A stretch of 64,000 bases of DNA, taken from Aquitalea denitrificans (GTDB lineage Bacteria; Pseudomonadota; Gammaproteobacteria; Burkholderiales; Chromobacteriaceae). A program made the translations under genes and the position numbers. Within the stretch, counting starts at the first letter, position 1, and every line of letters begins with the position of its first letter. The notes under the pieces were generated by a model. The model did not search any database. It was not told the origin of the DNA and saw nothing but the letters and a program-made list of their open reading frames with translations. Positions 1 through 9,790 of this stretch are shown piece by piece. The stretch spans positions 2,480,001 through 2,544,000 of the forward strand of contig NZ_CP047241.1 in NCBI RefSeq assembly GCF_009856625.1, given 5' to 3'.

Positions 1-780
1 GCCACGGCGACCATCTGCCGCGGTGCCGCCAGTAGGTGCGGCACGGAAGCCGTCATTGAAGATTTCCAGACTCAGCGGGCCCTGATAGCCGCTTTGCAGG
101 ATGGGGCCAAGGAAGGCCGGCAGGTCAAACTCGCCCTGACCGGGGAAGCAGCGGAAATGACGGCTCCACTCCAGCACGTCCATATTGAGAATGGGTGCAT
201 CGGCCAGTTGCAGGAATACGATCTTGTCGCCCGGAATCTCCGGCAGGCGCGACAAATCATCCTTGAGTGACAGGGTGTGGAAGCTGTCCAGAATCACGCC
301 CAGATTGGGATGGTCCACGGTTTTGACGATATCCCACACCTGACGGTAGGAATTGACATGCTGGCCCCAGGCCAGCGCCTCGTAACCCACCAGCACTTCA
401 TGCCTTGCCGCCAGCTCGGCCAGCTGGTGCAGGTCGTCGGCAAGCACCGCGTTATCGCGGATCACATCCGGCTGCACATTGCTGCACACCAGGATGCGGT
501 CGGTACCCAGCTCGTGCATCAGCTCGAACTTGCGTTCGGCCCGTTCCAGATTGTGTTGCAGACGGTCGCGGCGGCAGCCTTCGAAGTCACGGAAAGGCTG
601 GAACAGCATGATCTGCAAGCCCAGCTCCTGACACAGGCGGCGCACATCCCGTGGCGAGCCATCAAAATACAGCAGGTCGTTTTCAAAGATTTCTACGCCC
701 TGAAAGCCGGCAGCGGCAATCGCCTCCAGTTTCTCGGGTAGGGTTCCGCTCAGAGAAACGGTGGCAATACAGTGTTGCAT
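1..780 (-). CDS. quiC: 3-dehydroshikimate dehydratase, N-terminal part (runs off left edge)
   Basis: Converts 3-dehydroshikimate to protocatechuate, the step that links quinate/shikimate use to the lig operon in this window. The 260 visible residues are a sugar-phosphate isomerase/epimerase TIM barrel starting MQHCIATVSLSG at the ATG at 780. The expected metal ligands are visible in YEALAWG (Glu), LDSFH (Asp), FLQLADAP (Gln) and LSLEIFND (Glu), with the family motif RCFPGQGEFD. The N-terminus closely resembles the bacterial QuiC proteins of about 630 residues that carry a C-terminal HPPD-like half. Such a half would lie beyond the window, so the fusion cannot be confirmed here. The gene is divergent from the quinate/shikimate dehydrogenase at 1016. 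Confidence 0.9.
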   Translation of the reverse strand, partial: MQHCIATVSLSGTLPEKLEAIAAAGFQGVEIFENDLLYFDGSPRDVRRLCQELGLQIMLFQPFRDFEGCRRDRLQHNLERAERKFELMHELGTDRILVCSNVQPDVIRDNAVLADDLHQLAELAARHEVLVGYEALAWGQHVNSYRQVWDIVKTVDHPNLGVILDSFHTLSLKDDLSRLPEIPGDKIVFLQLADAPILNMDVLEWSRHFRCFPGQGEFDLPAFLGPILQSGYQGPLSLEIFNDGFRAAPTGGTAADGRRG

Positions 781-1015
781 GGTGGTCATCCTCAATGGGG
801 AAACTGGCGCTGGCGGCGCACCGCTCTGGGTCTGTGTGTAGTACTGGCGATGCTGCCGGTTTACTTATTTCGTACCAACAGGTACATTTCAATCTTAGCG
901 TGAAAATTTTCACTGCACCAGTGCGTTTCCCTGTTCCCGCCATCCCGCTCACGGCCTGTGCCGTGTGCGGGGTGCATGCCGCCCGCCGCGGCAATCAAGC
1001 AAAAAAGACCAACAC
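781..1015. promoter_or_regulatory. Divergent promoter region with three palindromes
   Basis: This 235-nt gap separates the divergent quiC and quinate/shikimate dehydrogenase genes. It holds three perfect inverted repeats: GTACC-AACA-GGTAC at 872-885, GTGAAAATTTTCAC at 900-913 and CACTG-CAC-CAGTG at 911-923. They are plausible operators for the IclR or LysR regulator encoded nearby. The assignment to a regulator is inference. Confidence 0.5.
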
Positions 1016-1879
1016 ATGCCTGCATCCACCTCCGCTGCCAGCACGCTGCTGCTGGGCCTGATCGGCCAAAGCATCCAGGGCTCGCGCTCGCCACAGCTGC
1101 ATGAAGAAGAAGCACGCCAGCTGGGCCTGCGCTGTCTGTATCAATTACACGACCTGCCGCAGGACACCAGCGCTGCCGAGCTGGACACGCTGCTGACCGC
1201 CATGCAGACCGTGGGCTATGCCGGCTGCAACATCACTCACCCGTTCAAGCAAACCGTGCTGGCCTGTCTGGACAGCCTGTCGGACGATGCCGCCGCCATT
1301 GGCGCGGTGAATACCGTGCAGTTGCGTGATGGCAAACGCATTGGCCACAACACCGACTGGTGGGGCTTTGCCCAGTCCTTCCAGCAGCAATGGCCGCAGG
1401 CCAGGCTGGACAAGGTGGTACAAGTGGGTGCCGGTGGTGCCGGTGCTGCCGTGGCCCACGCCATCCTGACCTTGGGTGCGCAAAGACTGGCACTGCACGA
1501 TGCCGACCCGGCGCGCGCCAGCACACTGGCACAGCGGCTGAACCAGCGCTTTGGCGCAGGGCGGGTGGTGGTAGCCGACGATGTGGCCGGAGAACTGGCC
1601 AGCGCCGACGGGCTGATCCAGGCCACGCCGATTGGCATGCAGGGCCACCCCGGCCTGCCGCTGCCGGTGGAATGGCTGCATCCGGCGCTATGGGTGGCGG
1701 ATGTAATTTATTTCCCACGCGAAACCGCACTGCTTCAGGCCGCAAATGCGCTGAGCTGCGCTACCATGAATGGCGGTGGCATGGTGGTGTATCAGGCTGC
1801 AGGCGCATTCCGCCTGTTCAGCGGCCTGACCCCGGATGCCCAGCGCATGGTCCGGCACTTTGCCAGCCTCAGCGACTGA
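1016..1879 (+). CDS. Quinate/shikimate dehydrogenase (QsuD-like, probably NAD-dependent)
   Basis: Expected to oxidise quinate to 3-dehydroquinate and/or shikimate to 3-dehydroshikimate. The 287-residue product has the two-domain shikimate dehydrogenase fold. The N-terminus LLGLIGQSIQGSRSPQLHE resembles the catabolic QsuD/QSDH family of actinobacteria more than biosynthetic AroE. NITHPFKQ carries the catalytic Lys, NTDWWGF is the substrate loop, VGAGGAGAAVAHA binds the nucleotide and ATPIGM follows. An in-frame GTG at 965 would add 17 residues unlike the family, so the ATG at 1016 is preferred. The HPPD-like gene follows after 62 nt. Cofactor preference is inferred from family likeness only. 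Confidence 0.85.
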   Translation: MPASTSAASTLLLGLIGQSIQGSRSPQLHEEEARQLGLRCLYQLHDLPQDTSAAELDTLLTAMQTVGYAGCNITHPFKQTVLACLDSLSDDAAAIGAVNTVQLRDGKRIGHNTDWWGFAQSFQQQWPQARLDKVVQVGAGGAGAAVAHAILTLGAQRLALHDADPARASTLAQRLNQRFGAGRVVVADDVAGELASADGLIQATPIGMQGHPGLPLPVEWLHPALWVADVIYFPRETALLQAANALSCATMNGGGMVVYQAAGAFRLFSGLTPDAQRMVRHFASLSD

Positions 1880-1941
1880 AACTGACAGATTGAACCGGCA
1901 AGCTCTTGTTGAACCCGCAGCCCTTACCAGACAGGTTCCCC

Positions 1942-2775
1942 ATGTCCGACACCCTTCCCTTTAGCAGCCGGCCCAACCCCATGGGCACGGACGGCATCGA
2001 ATTCGTTGAATTTGCCACCACCGACCCGACAGCCCTTGGCCAGCTGCTGCAGGCCATGGGTTTTCGCTGTACCGCCCGGCACCGTTCCAAACAGGTGCTG
2101 TTGTACCGTCAGGGTGACATCAATTTCATCGTCAACGCCGAGCCGGACAGTTTTGCCCAGCATTACGCCCAGCAGCGTGGCCACAGCATTTGCGCCATTG
2201 CGCTGCGGGTGAAGGATGCACGCGCAGCCACCTTGCGCGCCCGCGAGCTGGGGGCATGGGAAGTGGACACGGGCACCGGGGTGATGGAATTGCATATTCC
2301 GGCATTCCAGGGTGTGGGCGGTTCGCTGCTGTATCTGGTAGACCGCTATGGCGAGCACTCCATTTACGATGTGGACTTCCTGCCGCTGAACCCGGACAGC
2401 CAAGCCAAGGATGCCGGACTGAGCCGCATCAGCCTGCTGACCCAGAGCATACCGGGCGAGCGCATTGGCGACTGGCAGGACTTCTACCAGCACCTGTTCG
2501 GTTTTGCCGAATCCGCCAGTGACAGCACAGCCGACAGCCGCCTGCTGCTAAGCCCTTGCAGCAAGATCCAGCTGCGCTTGCAGGCCGCCGTGCTGGAGCA
2601 TGGCATCAGCGAGGGCATGACCGGCGTCACCCTGGCCAGCCATGACATGGCCCTCACCCGCCAGCAACTGCAACAACAGGGGCTGGGCCTGTCCGGCCCG
2701 CAACAACTGGTCCGGCACGCGCTGGAGCATGCCGGCTTGCTGCAATTTGCCATCAGCAACGAACAGGGGAACTGA
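1942..2775 (+). CDS. Free-standing HPPD-like (VOC fold) protein, probably not a dioxygenase
   Basis: The 277 residues begin like 4-hydroxyphenylpyruvate dioxygenase (NPMGTDGIEFVEFATTDP, then DRYGEHSIYDVDFLPL). The family is normally about 350 residues with a catalytic second domain. Here that domain is short and the iron ligands seem lost: the usual LTHNV histidine region reads ISLLTQSI, the usual GIQH region reads MTGVTL, and no C-terminal FFEF glutamate motif is present. QuiC proteins of pseudomonads carry an HPPD-like half fused after the dehydratase barrel; here a related domain is a separate gene placed before a barrel (next gene, 1 nt away). A structural or regulatory partner role is inference. 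The ATG at 1942 is preferred over the upstream TTG at 1906. Confidence 0.75.
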   Translation: MSDTLPFSSRPNPMGTDGIEFVEFATTDPTALGQLLQAMGFRCTARHRSKQVLLYRQGDINFIVNAEPDSFAQHYAQQRGHSICAIALRVKDARAATLRARELGAWEVDTGTGVMELHIPAFQGVGGSLLYLVDRYGEHSIYDVDFLPLNPDSQAKDAGLSRISLLTQSIPGERIGDWQDFYQHLFGFAESASDSTADSRLLLSPCSKIQLRLQAAVLEHGISEGMTGVTLASHDMALTRQQLQQQGLGLSGPQQLVRHALEHAGLLQFAISNEQGN

Positions 2776-2776
2776 G

Positions 2777-3640
2777 ATGGACGCCAGCCGCTTTGCCATT
2801 GATACCGCCCCCTTGCAGGGCAAGCTGCAAGACAAGCTGCAGGCCATGTCCGCCGCCGGTTTCTCCCGCCTCACGCTGTGGGCGCAGGACCTGATGAACG
2901 AACAGGAAGGCGGCCTGGCACAAACCGTGCGCACGGTGCGCCACAGCGGCATGAAGGTGATCGGCTTCGAGGCGTTGCGCGACTTCGAAGGCATGAGCGG
3001 CCGCTTTCTGGAATACAAGATAGACCTGGCCAAAACCATGATGCGCATGATGCAGCAGGTGGGGGCCGAGCTGCTGGTGGTATCGGCCACCACCTCGCCC
3101 AATGCGGTGGGCGACCTGGAAACCACCGCCGCCCATCTGCGCCTGCTGTCGACGCTGGCAACGCCCCTGGGCATCCGCATCGGCTTCGAGCCGCTGGCCT
3201 GGGGCCGCTATGTACACGACTACCACACGGCATGGCAGGTGGTGGAAATGGTGAACCGGCAGAACGTGGGCCTGGTGCTGGACAGCTTCCACCTGTTTGC
3301 CCGGGGCATTCCGCTGGATGAGCTGTACCGCATCCCCATGCACAAGCTGTTTCTGGTGCAGTTGTCCGACGCCATGAGCGACTACCTGCCGCTGCTCGAA
3401 GAAATGGTGCATATCTCGCGCCACCAGCGCTCCTTCCCCGGCGAAGGCGTACACAGCATGGCGGTGGTGGACATGCTGGTACGGCTGGAAATGGCCGGCT
3501 ATCAGGGCAATTACGCCTTTGAAGTGGCCAATGACGAATTTCTTACCCAGGACGCGCACAGTGTGGCCAGCCGCGCCGCCCGTTCGGTGGACTGGCTGTG
3601 CCGCACCGTCAGCCAGCGCCTGCAGGACAGCGGCTGCTAA
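2777..3640 (+). CDS. Second 3-dehydroshikimate dehydratase-like TIM barrel
   Basis: A 287-residue sugar-phosphate isomerase/epimerase-fold protein paralogous to quiC at 1-780. The same metal-site motifs appear in order: FEPLAWGRY, LDSFHLFARG, FLVQLSDAM and FEVANDEF, with RSFPGEGV matching RCFPGQGE. It may be a second dehydroshikimate dehydratase or act on a related cyclic acid. The ATG at 2777 lies 1 nt after the stop of the HPPD-like gene, so the two are almost certainly co-translated. Reading upstream to 2642 would only extend it inside the HPPD-like gene. It ends convergent with the LysR gene. Confidence 0.8.
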   Translation: MDASRFAIDTAPLQGKLQDKLQAMSAAGFSRLTLWAQDLMNEQEGGLAQTVRTVRHSGMKVIGFEALRDFEGMSGRFLEYKIDLAKTMMRMMQQVGAELLVVSATTSPNAVGDLETTAAHLRLLSTLATPLGIRIGFEPLAWGRYVHDYHTAWQVVEMVNRQNVGLVLDSFHLFARGIPLDELYRIPMHKLFLVQLSDAMSDYLPLLEEMVHISRHQRSFPGEGVHSMAVVDMLVRLEMAGYQGNYAFEVANDEFLTQDAHSVASRAARSVDWLCRTVSQRLQDSGC

Positions 3641-3757
3641 GCGCGGCTGACAAAACCCCTGCTGCAGCCTTGCGCCTGCTTGCCCTACTTTTATGTACGG
3701 TCGGCGGCGGCGCGCCTTGCCGCAGGGACGCTAGGCTATTTTGTTAGCCGCTCTGTA

Positions 3758-4675
3758 TCATCGCGGCAGTTGCGCCGCCAGCGCCTGCTGCGTCACCTGC
3801 TCCAGCCGCTGGCGCAGCCAGATATGCAGCGGGTCGTGGCGATGGCGCTGGTGCCATACCAGATACATCGGCATGTCCGGGCAAGAGAGCGGCGGCGCAC
3901 AACTGGCCAGCCCCGCCAGCAGGTTGCTGGCCAGCAAGCCGGGCAAAGTAGCCAGCCTGCTACTGCCCTGCACAAAAGGCGCGATGCCGGCAAAGCCCGG
4001 TAGCCAGGCGGCAATGCGCCGCCTTACCCCCTGCCCGGCCAGAAAATCATCAATATCCAGCATGCGCGGCGGTGTGTAGCCCACCGTAACGTGCTCGGCC
4101 GCCAGATAGTCGTCCAGACTGGCCGGTGCCGCACGGCAGCCTGCGTCGTAAAACACCCGGTAGTGGTCGGCAAACAAACGCTTTTGCACGATGTCGCTGC
4201 CATCCGGCGGGCGCGGGGTAATCACCAGATCGCACTCATCACTGCGCAGCATCTCCACCGTGGGGATGCCGGAGGGCAGCACCCGCAGCGACACGCCCGG
4301 CGCTTCCGCCTGCAACAGCCCCAGCAGGCGCGGCAGCAGCAAATCCCGTTGCAAATCGTTGGCGGCAATGCTGATGGTGCGCTGCAAACGGGCCGGATCA
4401 AAACTGGCGGCACTGACAAAGCGGCGCATGTCTTCCAGCAGGCTGCGCGCGTGCTGGGCCAGCGCCTCGGCCCGTACCGTGGGCGAGATGCCGCGGCCGG
4501 ACTTCACAAACAGCGGGTCATCCACAATCAGCCGCAGCTTGTCCAGCGCATGGCTGACTGCGGACTGGGTCATGTCCAACCGCTCTGCCGCACGGGTGAC
4601 CGAGCGCTCCTCCATCACCGTCAGCAGTAATTGCAGCAGCCGGCCATCCAACTGCAAATGATCGAAATTTTTCAT
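3758..4675 (-). CDS. LysR-family transcriptional regulator
   Basis: A 305-residue LysR-type regulator. The N-terminal helix-turn-helix (about residues 7-66) includes SVTRAAERLDMTQSAVSHAL, followed by a substrate-binding-fold effector domain. It is divergent from the LigA/LigB-type pair starting at 4760 with an 84-nt gap, the classical layout for a LysR activator and its target. An aromatic acid or ring-cleavage intermediate is the likely effector (inference). The C-terminus is rich in His, Arg and Gln (VWHQRHRHDPLH). Confidence 0.9.
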   Translation of the reverse strand: MKNFDHLQLDGRLLQLLLTVMEERSVTRAAERLDMTQSAVSHALDKLRLIVDDPLFVKSGRGISPTVRAEALAQHARSLLEDMRRFVSAASFDPARLQRTISIAANDLQRDLLLPRLLGLLQAEAPGVSLRVLPSGIPTVEMLRSDECDLVITPRPPDGSDIVQKRLFADHYRVFYDAGCRAAPASLDDYLAAEHVTVGYTPPRMLDIDDFLAGQGVRRRIAAWLPGFAGIAPFVQGSSRLATLPGLLASNLLAGLASCAPPLSCPDMPMYLVWHQRHRHDPLHIWLRQRLEQVTQQALAAQLPR

Positions 4676-4759
4676 CTATGCCATTCGGTTTACTGCATTT
4701 ATCTCCACACATCAAACAGGGACACTGAACTCACCAGAATCAATAAGGGAGAACAAGTG

Positions 4760-5110
4760 ATGGCGGAGCAACAACGCGTTTCCATTCCGGGAACCACCCT
4801 GTTTGACGACATTCAGGCGCAGAAGGGTTATGCCCTCAACAAGATGTGCTTTTCCTTCAACGATAAGGCCAACCGCGACGCCTTCAAGGCCGACGAAGCC
4901 GCTTACTGCGCCCGCTTCGGCCTGACCGCACCGCAACTGGCTGCGGTGCAAAGCCGCAATGTGCTGCAACTGATTGCCGCGGGCGGCAATGTTTACTACC
5001 TGGCCAAGTTTGCCGGCATCTTCGGCCTGGACGTGCAGGACATCGGTGCCCAGCAAACCGGCATGAGCAAAGACGAATTCAAACAGAAACTCCTGAACGC
5101 GGGACAATAA
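4760..5110 (+). CDS. Accessory extradiol dioxygenase, LigA-type alpha subunit
   Basis: Small subunit of a class III extradiol ring-cleavage dioxygenase, 116 residues. MCFSFNDKANRDAF and GGNVYYLAKFAGIFGL resemble the LigA-like C-terminal part of gallate dioxygenases as well as protocatechuate 4,5-dioxygenase alpha chains. It differs clearly from the LigA at 9338. The ATG at 4760 is preceded by GGGAGAACAAG. The open frame reaches back to 4631 across the LysR promoter and is not credible there. It pairs with the beta subunit 2 nt downstream. Confidence 0.85.
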   Translation: MAEQQRVSIPGTTLFDDIQAQKGYALNKMCFSFNDKANRDAFKADEAAYCARFGLTAPQLAAVQSRNVLQLIAAGGNVYYLAKFAGIFGLDVQDIGAQQTGMSKDEFKQKLLNAGQ

Positions 5111-5112
5111 TC

Positions 5113-5955
5113 ATGGCAAAAATCGTAGGCAGCATCGTTACCTCCCACGTTCCGGCCATCGGCCGTGCCATTGCCGGCAATCTGCAGAATGAACCGTACT
5201 GGAAGCCGTTTTTCGACGCTTTCCCGCCCATCCATCGCTGGCTGGACGAAGTGAAACCCGATGTCGCCGTGGTGGTGTACAACGACCATGGCCTGAATTT
5301 CTTCCTGGACAAGATGCCCACCTTCTCGGTGGGTGCCGCGCCGCAATACCGCAATGCCGACGAAGGCTGGGGCATTCCCACCCTGCCGCCGTTTACTGGT
5401 GACACCGAGCTGTCCTGGCACCTCATCAAGCAGCTGGTGAACAAGGAATTCGACCTCACCACCTGTCAGGAAATGCTGGTGGACCATGCCTTCACCCTGC
5501 CCTTGAAACTGCTGTGGCCGCAAGAAGGCGCCTGCCCGATCAAGGTGGTGCCGGTGTGCATCAACACCGTGCAGTTCCCCATTCCCTCGGCCAGCCGCTG
5601 CTACAAGCTGGGCGAGGCCATTGGCGAAGCCATCAGTGCCTGGGATTCCGACGCCCGCGTGGTGGTGATCGGCACCGGCGGCCTGTCACACCAGCTGGAT
5701 GGCGAACGCGCCGGTTTCATCAACAAGCCCTTCGACCTGCAATTCATGCAAAGCCTGGTGGACAACCCCAAGTGGGCCACCCAGTACACGGTGGAGCAGT
5801 TGGTGGAGCATACCGGCTCGCAAGGCATCGAGCTGCTGATGTGGCTTGCCGCCCGCGCCACCATCAAGGGCGATGTGCGCGCGCTGCAAAACACCTACCA
5901 TCTGCCGATTTCCAACACGGCTGCCGGTGTGATGTTGCTGGAACCGGTCGCCTGA
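5113..5955 (+). CDS. Accessory extradiol dioxygenase, LigB-type beta subunit
   Basis: Catalytic subunit, 280 residues, of the LigAB/gallate dioxygenase superfamily. The iron ligands and base of LigB are present: His12 in VTSHVPAIG, the His in YNDHG, the catalytic His in GTGGLSHQL and the Glu in GSQGIELLMW. It is well diverged from the LigB at 8455 (for example PTFSVGAAPQYRNADEGWG), so a different catechol such as gallate or a methylated gallate is plausible (inference). It forms a two-gene unit with the alpha subunit under probable LysR control. Confidence 0.88.
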   Translation: MAKIVGSIVTSHVPAIGRAIAGNLQNEPYWKPFFDAFPPIHRWLDEVKPDVAVVVYNDHGLNFFLDKMPTFSVGAAPQYRNADEGWGIPTLPPFTGDTELSWHLIKQLVNKEFDLTTCQEMLVDHAFTLPLKLLWPQEGACPIKVVPVCINTVQFPIPSASRCYKLGEAIGEAISAWDSDARVVVIGTGGLSHQLDGERAGFINKPFDLQFMQSLVDNPKWATQYTVEQLVEHTGSQGIELLMWLAARATIKGDVRALQNTYHLPISNTAAGVMLLEPVA

Positions 5956-6124
5956 GTCACCGGGCAGTTGCAGTAAACCCCTACACTGTTGTCAGCAATT
6001 CTCCTCCTTCGCTGAACACCCGGCCTTGTGCCGGCCGGCTGCAAAGAAGGTGATCGGATACGGTTCCACAGGTCCCGGCAAAGCCGGGCCTCTTCATTTC
6101 ACCTATGGAATCGGCAGCCTCCCA

Positions 6125-6166
6125 TCTATTCCCAAACCCCCCGCCCTTGCCCTGCAAGGGAGCCTC
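6125..6166 (+). repeat. 42-nt hairpin-bearing dispersed repeat, copy 1
   Basis: Matches the reverse complement of 24418-24459 at 41 of 42 positions. It contains the perfect inverted repeat CCCTTGC-CCT-GCAAGGG and a run of six C. Both copies lie in 3' intergenic space. Confidence 0.85.
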
Positions 6167-6212
6167 GCCTTCCTGTTAGAAGGCGAGATATGCCAACTGT
6201 GGCTTTGCAGGC

Positions 6213-6243
6213 AAAAAAAGGCCGACAGGAACACCCCGTCGGC
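6213..6243 (-). terminator. Rho-independent terminator of the aldo/keto reductase gene
   Basis: On the minus strand, GCCGAC and GTCGGC form the stem (6238-6243 and 6221-6226) and are followed by seven T. It lies 54 nt past the stop of the gene at 6297. Confidence 0.75.
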
Positions 6244-6296
6244 ATGGGTTCACACCCCAGATGGAAGCAATGGTGTGGTCATCTCCTGCCCGGCTA

Positions 6297-7304
6297 TCAG
6301 GCTGGCTGAACAGAAACGCCAAATTCCTCGGTGTCGATTTCCTGCTGGGTGGCAGCGTTGTAGCGCGCACCGCTCACGGTGTTTTCATTGACGATGGTGT
6401 CCAGACGGGTCAGCACTTCCATGCCCAGCGTCACCGTATCGGCCGACAGGTTTTCCTGCAGATGCGACACATTGCTGGTGCCCGGAATCGGAATCACCTG
6501 CTCGCTTTGCGCCAGCAGCCAGCCCATGGCCAGTTGGGCCAGGGTAAAGCCGGTTTCGGTGGCCAGCCCCTGCAATGCATCCAAGAGGCGCAGGTTGCGG
6601 CTAAAGTGTTCAGCCTGGAAGCGCGGCATGGCGCGGCGGATGTCGTTGGCGGCAAAGCCGGACGGGTCACGCACGCCACCGGCCAGGAAACCACGGCCCA
6701 GCGGGCTGAAGGCTACCAGGGCCACGTTCTGGGCGCGGCAGGCATCCAGCAGGGCGATTTCCGGATTGCGCGTCCACAGCGAGTATTCGCTCTGCACCGC
6801 GGCAATCGGGTGCACCGCCTGGGCGCGTGCCAGCGTGGCTGCGGAAACCTCGGACAGGCCGATGCTGCGGATCTTGCCCGCAGCCACCAGATCAGCCAGC
6901 GCGCCAACCGAATCTTCAATCGGCACCTGACGGTCCCAGCGGTGCAGGTAGTAGAGGTCAATCACATCGGTTTGCAGGCGGCGCAGGCTCTCCTCGCAGG
7001 TCTGGCGCAGGGTGTCCGGCCTGCCGTCTATCACCCGTTTGCCTTCCACCCCGGTCATGCCGCACTTGCTGGTGAGCACAATCTGCTGACGATAGGGCTT
7101 CAATACACGGCCCACCAGCTCTTCATTGGCACCAAAACCGTACAGCGCGGCGGTATCAAACAGGGTGACGCCTGCATCCAGCGCCGCCAGCAATACCTGG
7201 CCACCCTGCTCGGCAGACGGTGGCACGCCATAGGCGTGACTGAGATTCATGCAGCCAAGGCCGATGGCAGAAACGGTAAACGGGCCAAGCTGTCGCTGTT
7301 TCAT
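6297..7304 (-). CDS. Aldo/keto reductase
   Basis: NADPH-dependent oxidoreductase of the aldo/keto reductase superfamily, 335 residues, (beta/alpha)8 barrel. Catalytic residues are visible: Asp and Tyr in FDTAALYGFGANE, Lys in LTSKCGM and His in YLHRWD. The cofactor-binding end reads IPIPGTSNVSHLQENL. Closest in style to the general YajO/Tas-like reductases; the substrate is unknown. The ATG at 7304 has AAGGA upstream; an in-frame codon at 7352 would add 16 residues without support. It sits between the two dioxygenase sets, so an aromatic aldehyde is possible but not shown. Confidence 0.88.
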   Translation of the reverse strand: MKQRQLGPFTVSAIGLGCMNLSHAYGVPPSAEQGGQVLLAALDAGVTLFDTAALYGFGANEELVGRVLKPYRQQIVLTSKCGMTGVEGKRVIDGRPDTLRQTCEESLRRLQTDVIDLYYLHRWDRQVPIEDSVGALADLVAAGKIRSIGLSEVSAATLARAQAVHPIAAVQSEYSLWTRNPEIALLDACRAQNVALVAFSPLGRGFLAGGVRDPSGFAANDIRRAMPRFQAEHFSRNLRLLDALQGLATETGFTLAQLAMGWLLAQSEQVIPIPGTSNVSHLQENLSADTVTLGMEVLTRLDTIVNENTVSGARYNAATQQEIDTEEFGVSVQPA

Positions 7305-7448
7305 GGAACTGTCCTTGCGCTGTCTGACGGGGACCCTGCAAGAAAAAGACAAGGTCAGCCGGTTTGAAACAAACCGGACTGCCTTGCTCAGGAGGGTCGC
7401 TTACAAAAGGTATTTCAAAAGAAGCTAATCAAATCAGGAGCTGCCAAG

Positions 7449-7474
7449 AAAAAAGCGCAGCATCCCTGGGGTGC
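7449..7474 (-). terminator. Probable terminator at the end of the lig operon
   Basis: A short stem (GCATCC at 7460-7465 with GGGTGC at 7469-7474, including a G-T pair) is followed on the minus strand by six T at 7449-7454. It lies 20 nt beyond the ligC stop. The stem is weak. Confidence 0.4.
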
Positions 7475-7494
7475 AGCTTTTTGTCAGCAGCGCC

Positions 7495-8442
7495 TCACAC
7501 CAGCTGCTGCTCCAGCGCATGCAGCACCTGATAGCACGGCAATACTTGGCGCAGGCTGGAGTTGGGCTCGCGGCCTTCGCGGATGGCGGCAAAGAATTCG
7601 CGGTCTTGCAGCTCGATGCCGTTCATCGATACGGCCACATGCGATACATCGATCTTCTCTTCCTTACCGTTCACCAGGTCGTCGTAGCGGGCAATGTAAG
7701 TGCCGGTGTCGCCGATGTAACGGAAGAAAGTCCCCAGCGGGCCGTCGTTGTTAAACGACAGGCTGAGCGTGCAGATGGCACCGTTGGCGGCTTTCAGCTG
7801 GATGGACATGTCCATGGCGATGCCCAGTTCCGGGTGAACCGGACCCTGGATGGCATTGGCCTTCACGATGGGGCTGCCAGCCTGATAGGCAAACAGGTCC
7901 ACGGTGTGGGCGGCGTGGTGCCACAGCAGGTGGTCGGTCCAGCTGCGCGGCTGGCCCAGCGCGTTCATATTGGTGCGGCGGAAGAAATAGGTTTGCACAT
8001 CCATCTGCTGGATGTTGAACTCGCCGGCGGTAATCTTGTTGTGCACGTACTGGTGGCTGGGGTTGAAGCGGCGGGTGTGACCGCACATGGCAACCAGGCC
8101 GGTTTCCTGTTGCAGCGCGGCAGCAGCCTCGGCACCGGCCAGGGTGTCAGCCAGCGGAATTTCCACCTGCACGTGCTTGCCGGCCTTAAGGCAGGCTGCG
8201 GTTTGACCAGCGTGCATCTGGGTGGGCGTACACAGGATGACGGCGTCCACTTCCTTGATGGCTAGGGTTTCGTTCAGGTCATCCGTGACATGGGCCACAC
8301 CGTATTTGTCGGCCACTTCGCGGGTTTTGGCCAGGTCGCGGCCAATCAGCGATACCACTTCCACATCGGCAATATTCTTGATGCCGTCCAGATGCTTGAT
8401 GCCGAAGGCACCTGCGCCAGCCAGAGCTACTTTGATTGTCAT
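7495..8442 (-). CDS. ligC: 4-carboxy-2-hydroxymuconate-6-semialdehyde dehydrogenase
   Basis: Oxidises the ring-cleavage product of protocatechuate (as its hemiacetal) to 2-pyrone-4,6-dicarboxylate with NAD(P)+. The 315-residue product has the Gfo/Idh/MocA Rossmann motif AGAGAFGIKHLDGI near the N-terminus and LigC/PmdC-type blocks such as LCTPTQMHAGQ, CGHTRRFNPSHQYVH and DHLLWHHAAHTVDLF. It is the last gene of the operon, 12 nt after ligB. Length is normal for the family. Confidence 0.93.
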   Translation of the reverse strand: MTIKVALAGAGAFGIKHLDGIKNIADVEVVSLIGRDLAKTREVADKYGVAHVTDDLNETLAIKEVDAVILCTPTQMHAGQTAACLKAGKHVQVEIPLADTLAGAEAAAALQQETGLVAMCGHTRRFNPSHQYVHNKITAGEFNIQQMDVQTYFFRRTNMNALGQPRSWTDHLLWHHAAHTVDLFAYQAGSPIVKANAIQGPVHPELGIAMDMSIQLKAANGAICTLSLSFNNDGPLGTFFRYIGDTGTYIARYDDLVNGKEEKIDVSHVAVSMNGIELQDREFFAAIREGREPNSSLRQVLPCYQVLHALEQQLV

Positions 8443-8454
8443 GACAGGGATTCC

Positions 8455-9781
<1,327 letters not shown>

Positions 9782-9790
9782 GGCGGCTCC

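Larger units (their letters stand above)
5956..6296. other. Convergent intergenic region with hairpins and a dispersed repeat
   Basis: This 341-nt gap lies between the ends of the LigB-type gene (+) and the aldo/keto reductase (-). It contains a GC hairpin CCCGGC/GCCGGG at 6074-6088 that may end plus-strand transcription, one copy of the 42-nt repeat described at 6125, and the reductase terminator at 6213. No gene is seen. Confidence 0.6.
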
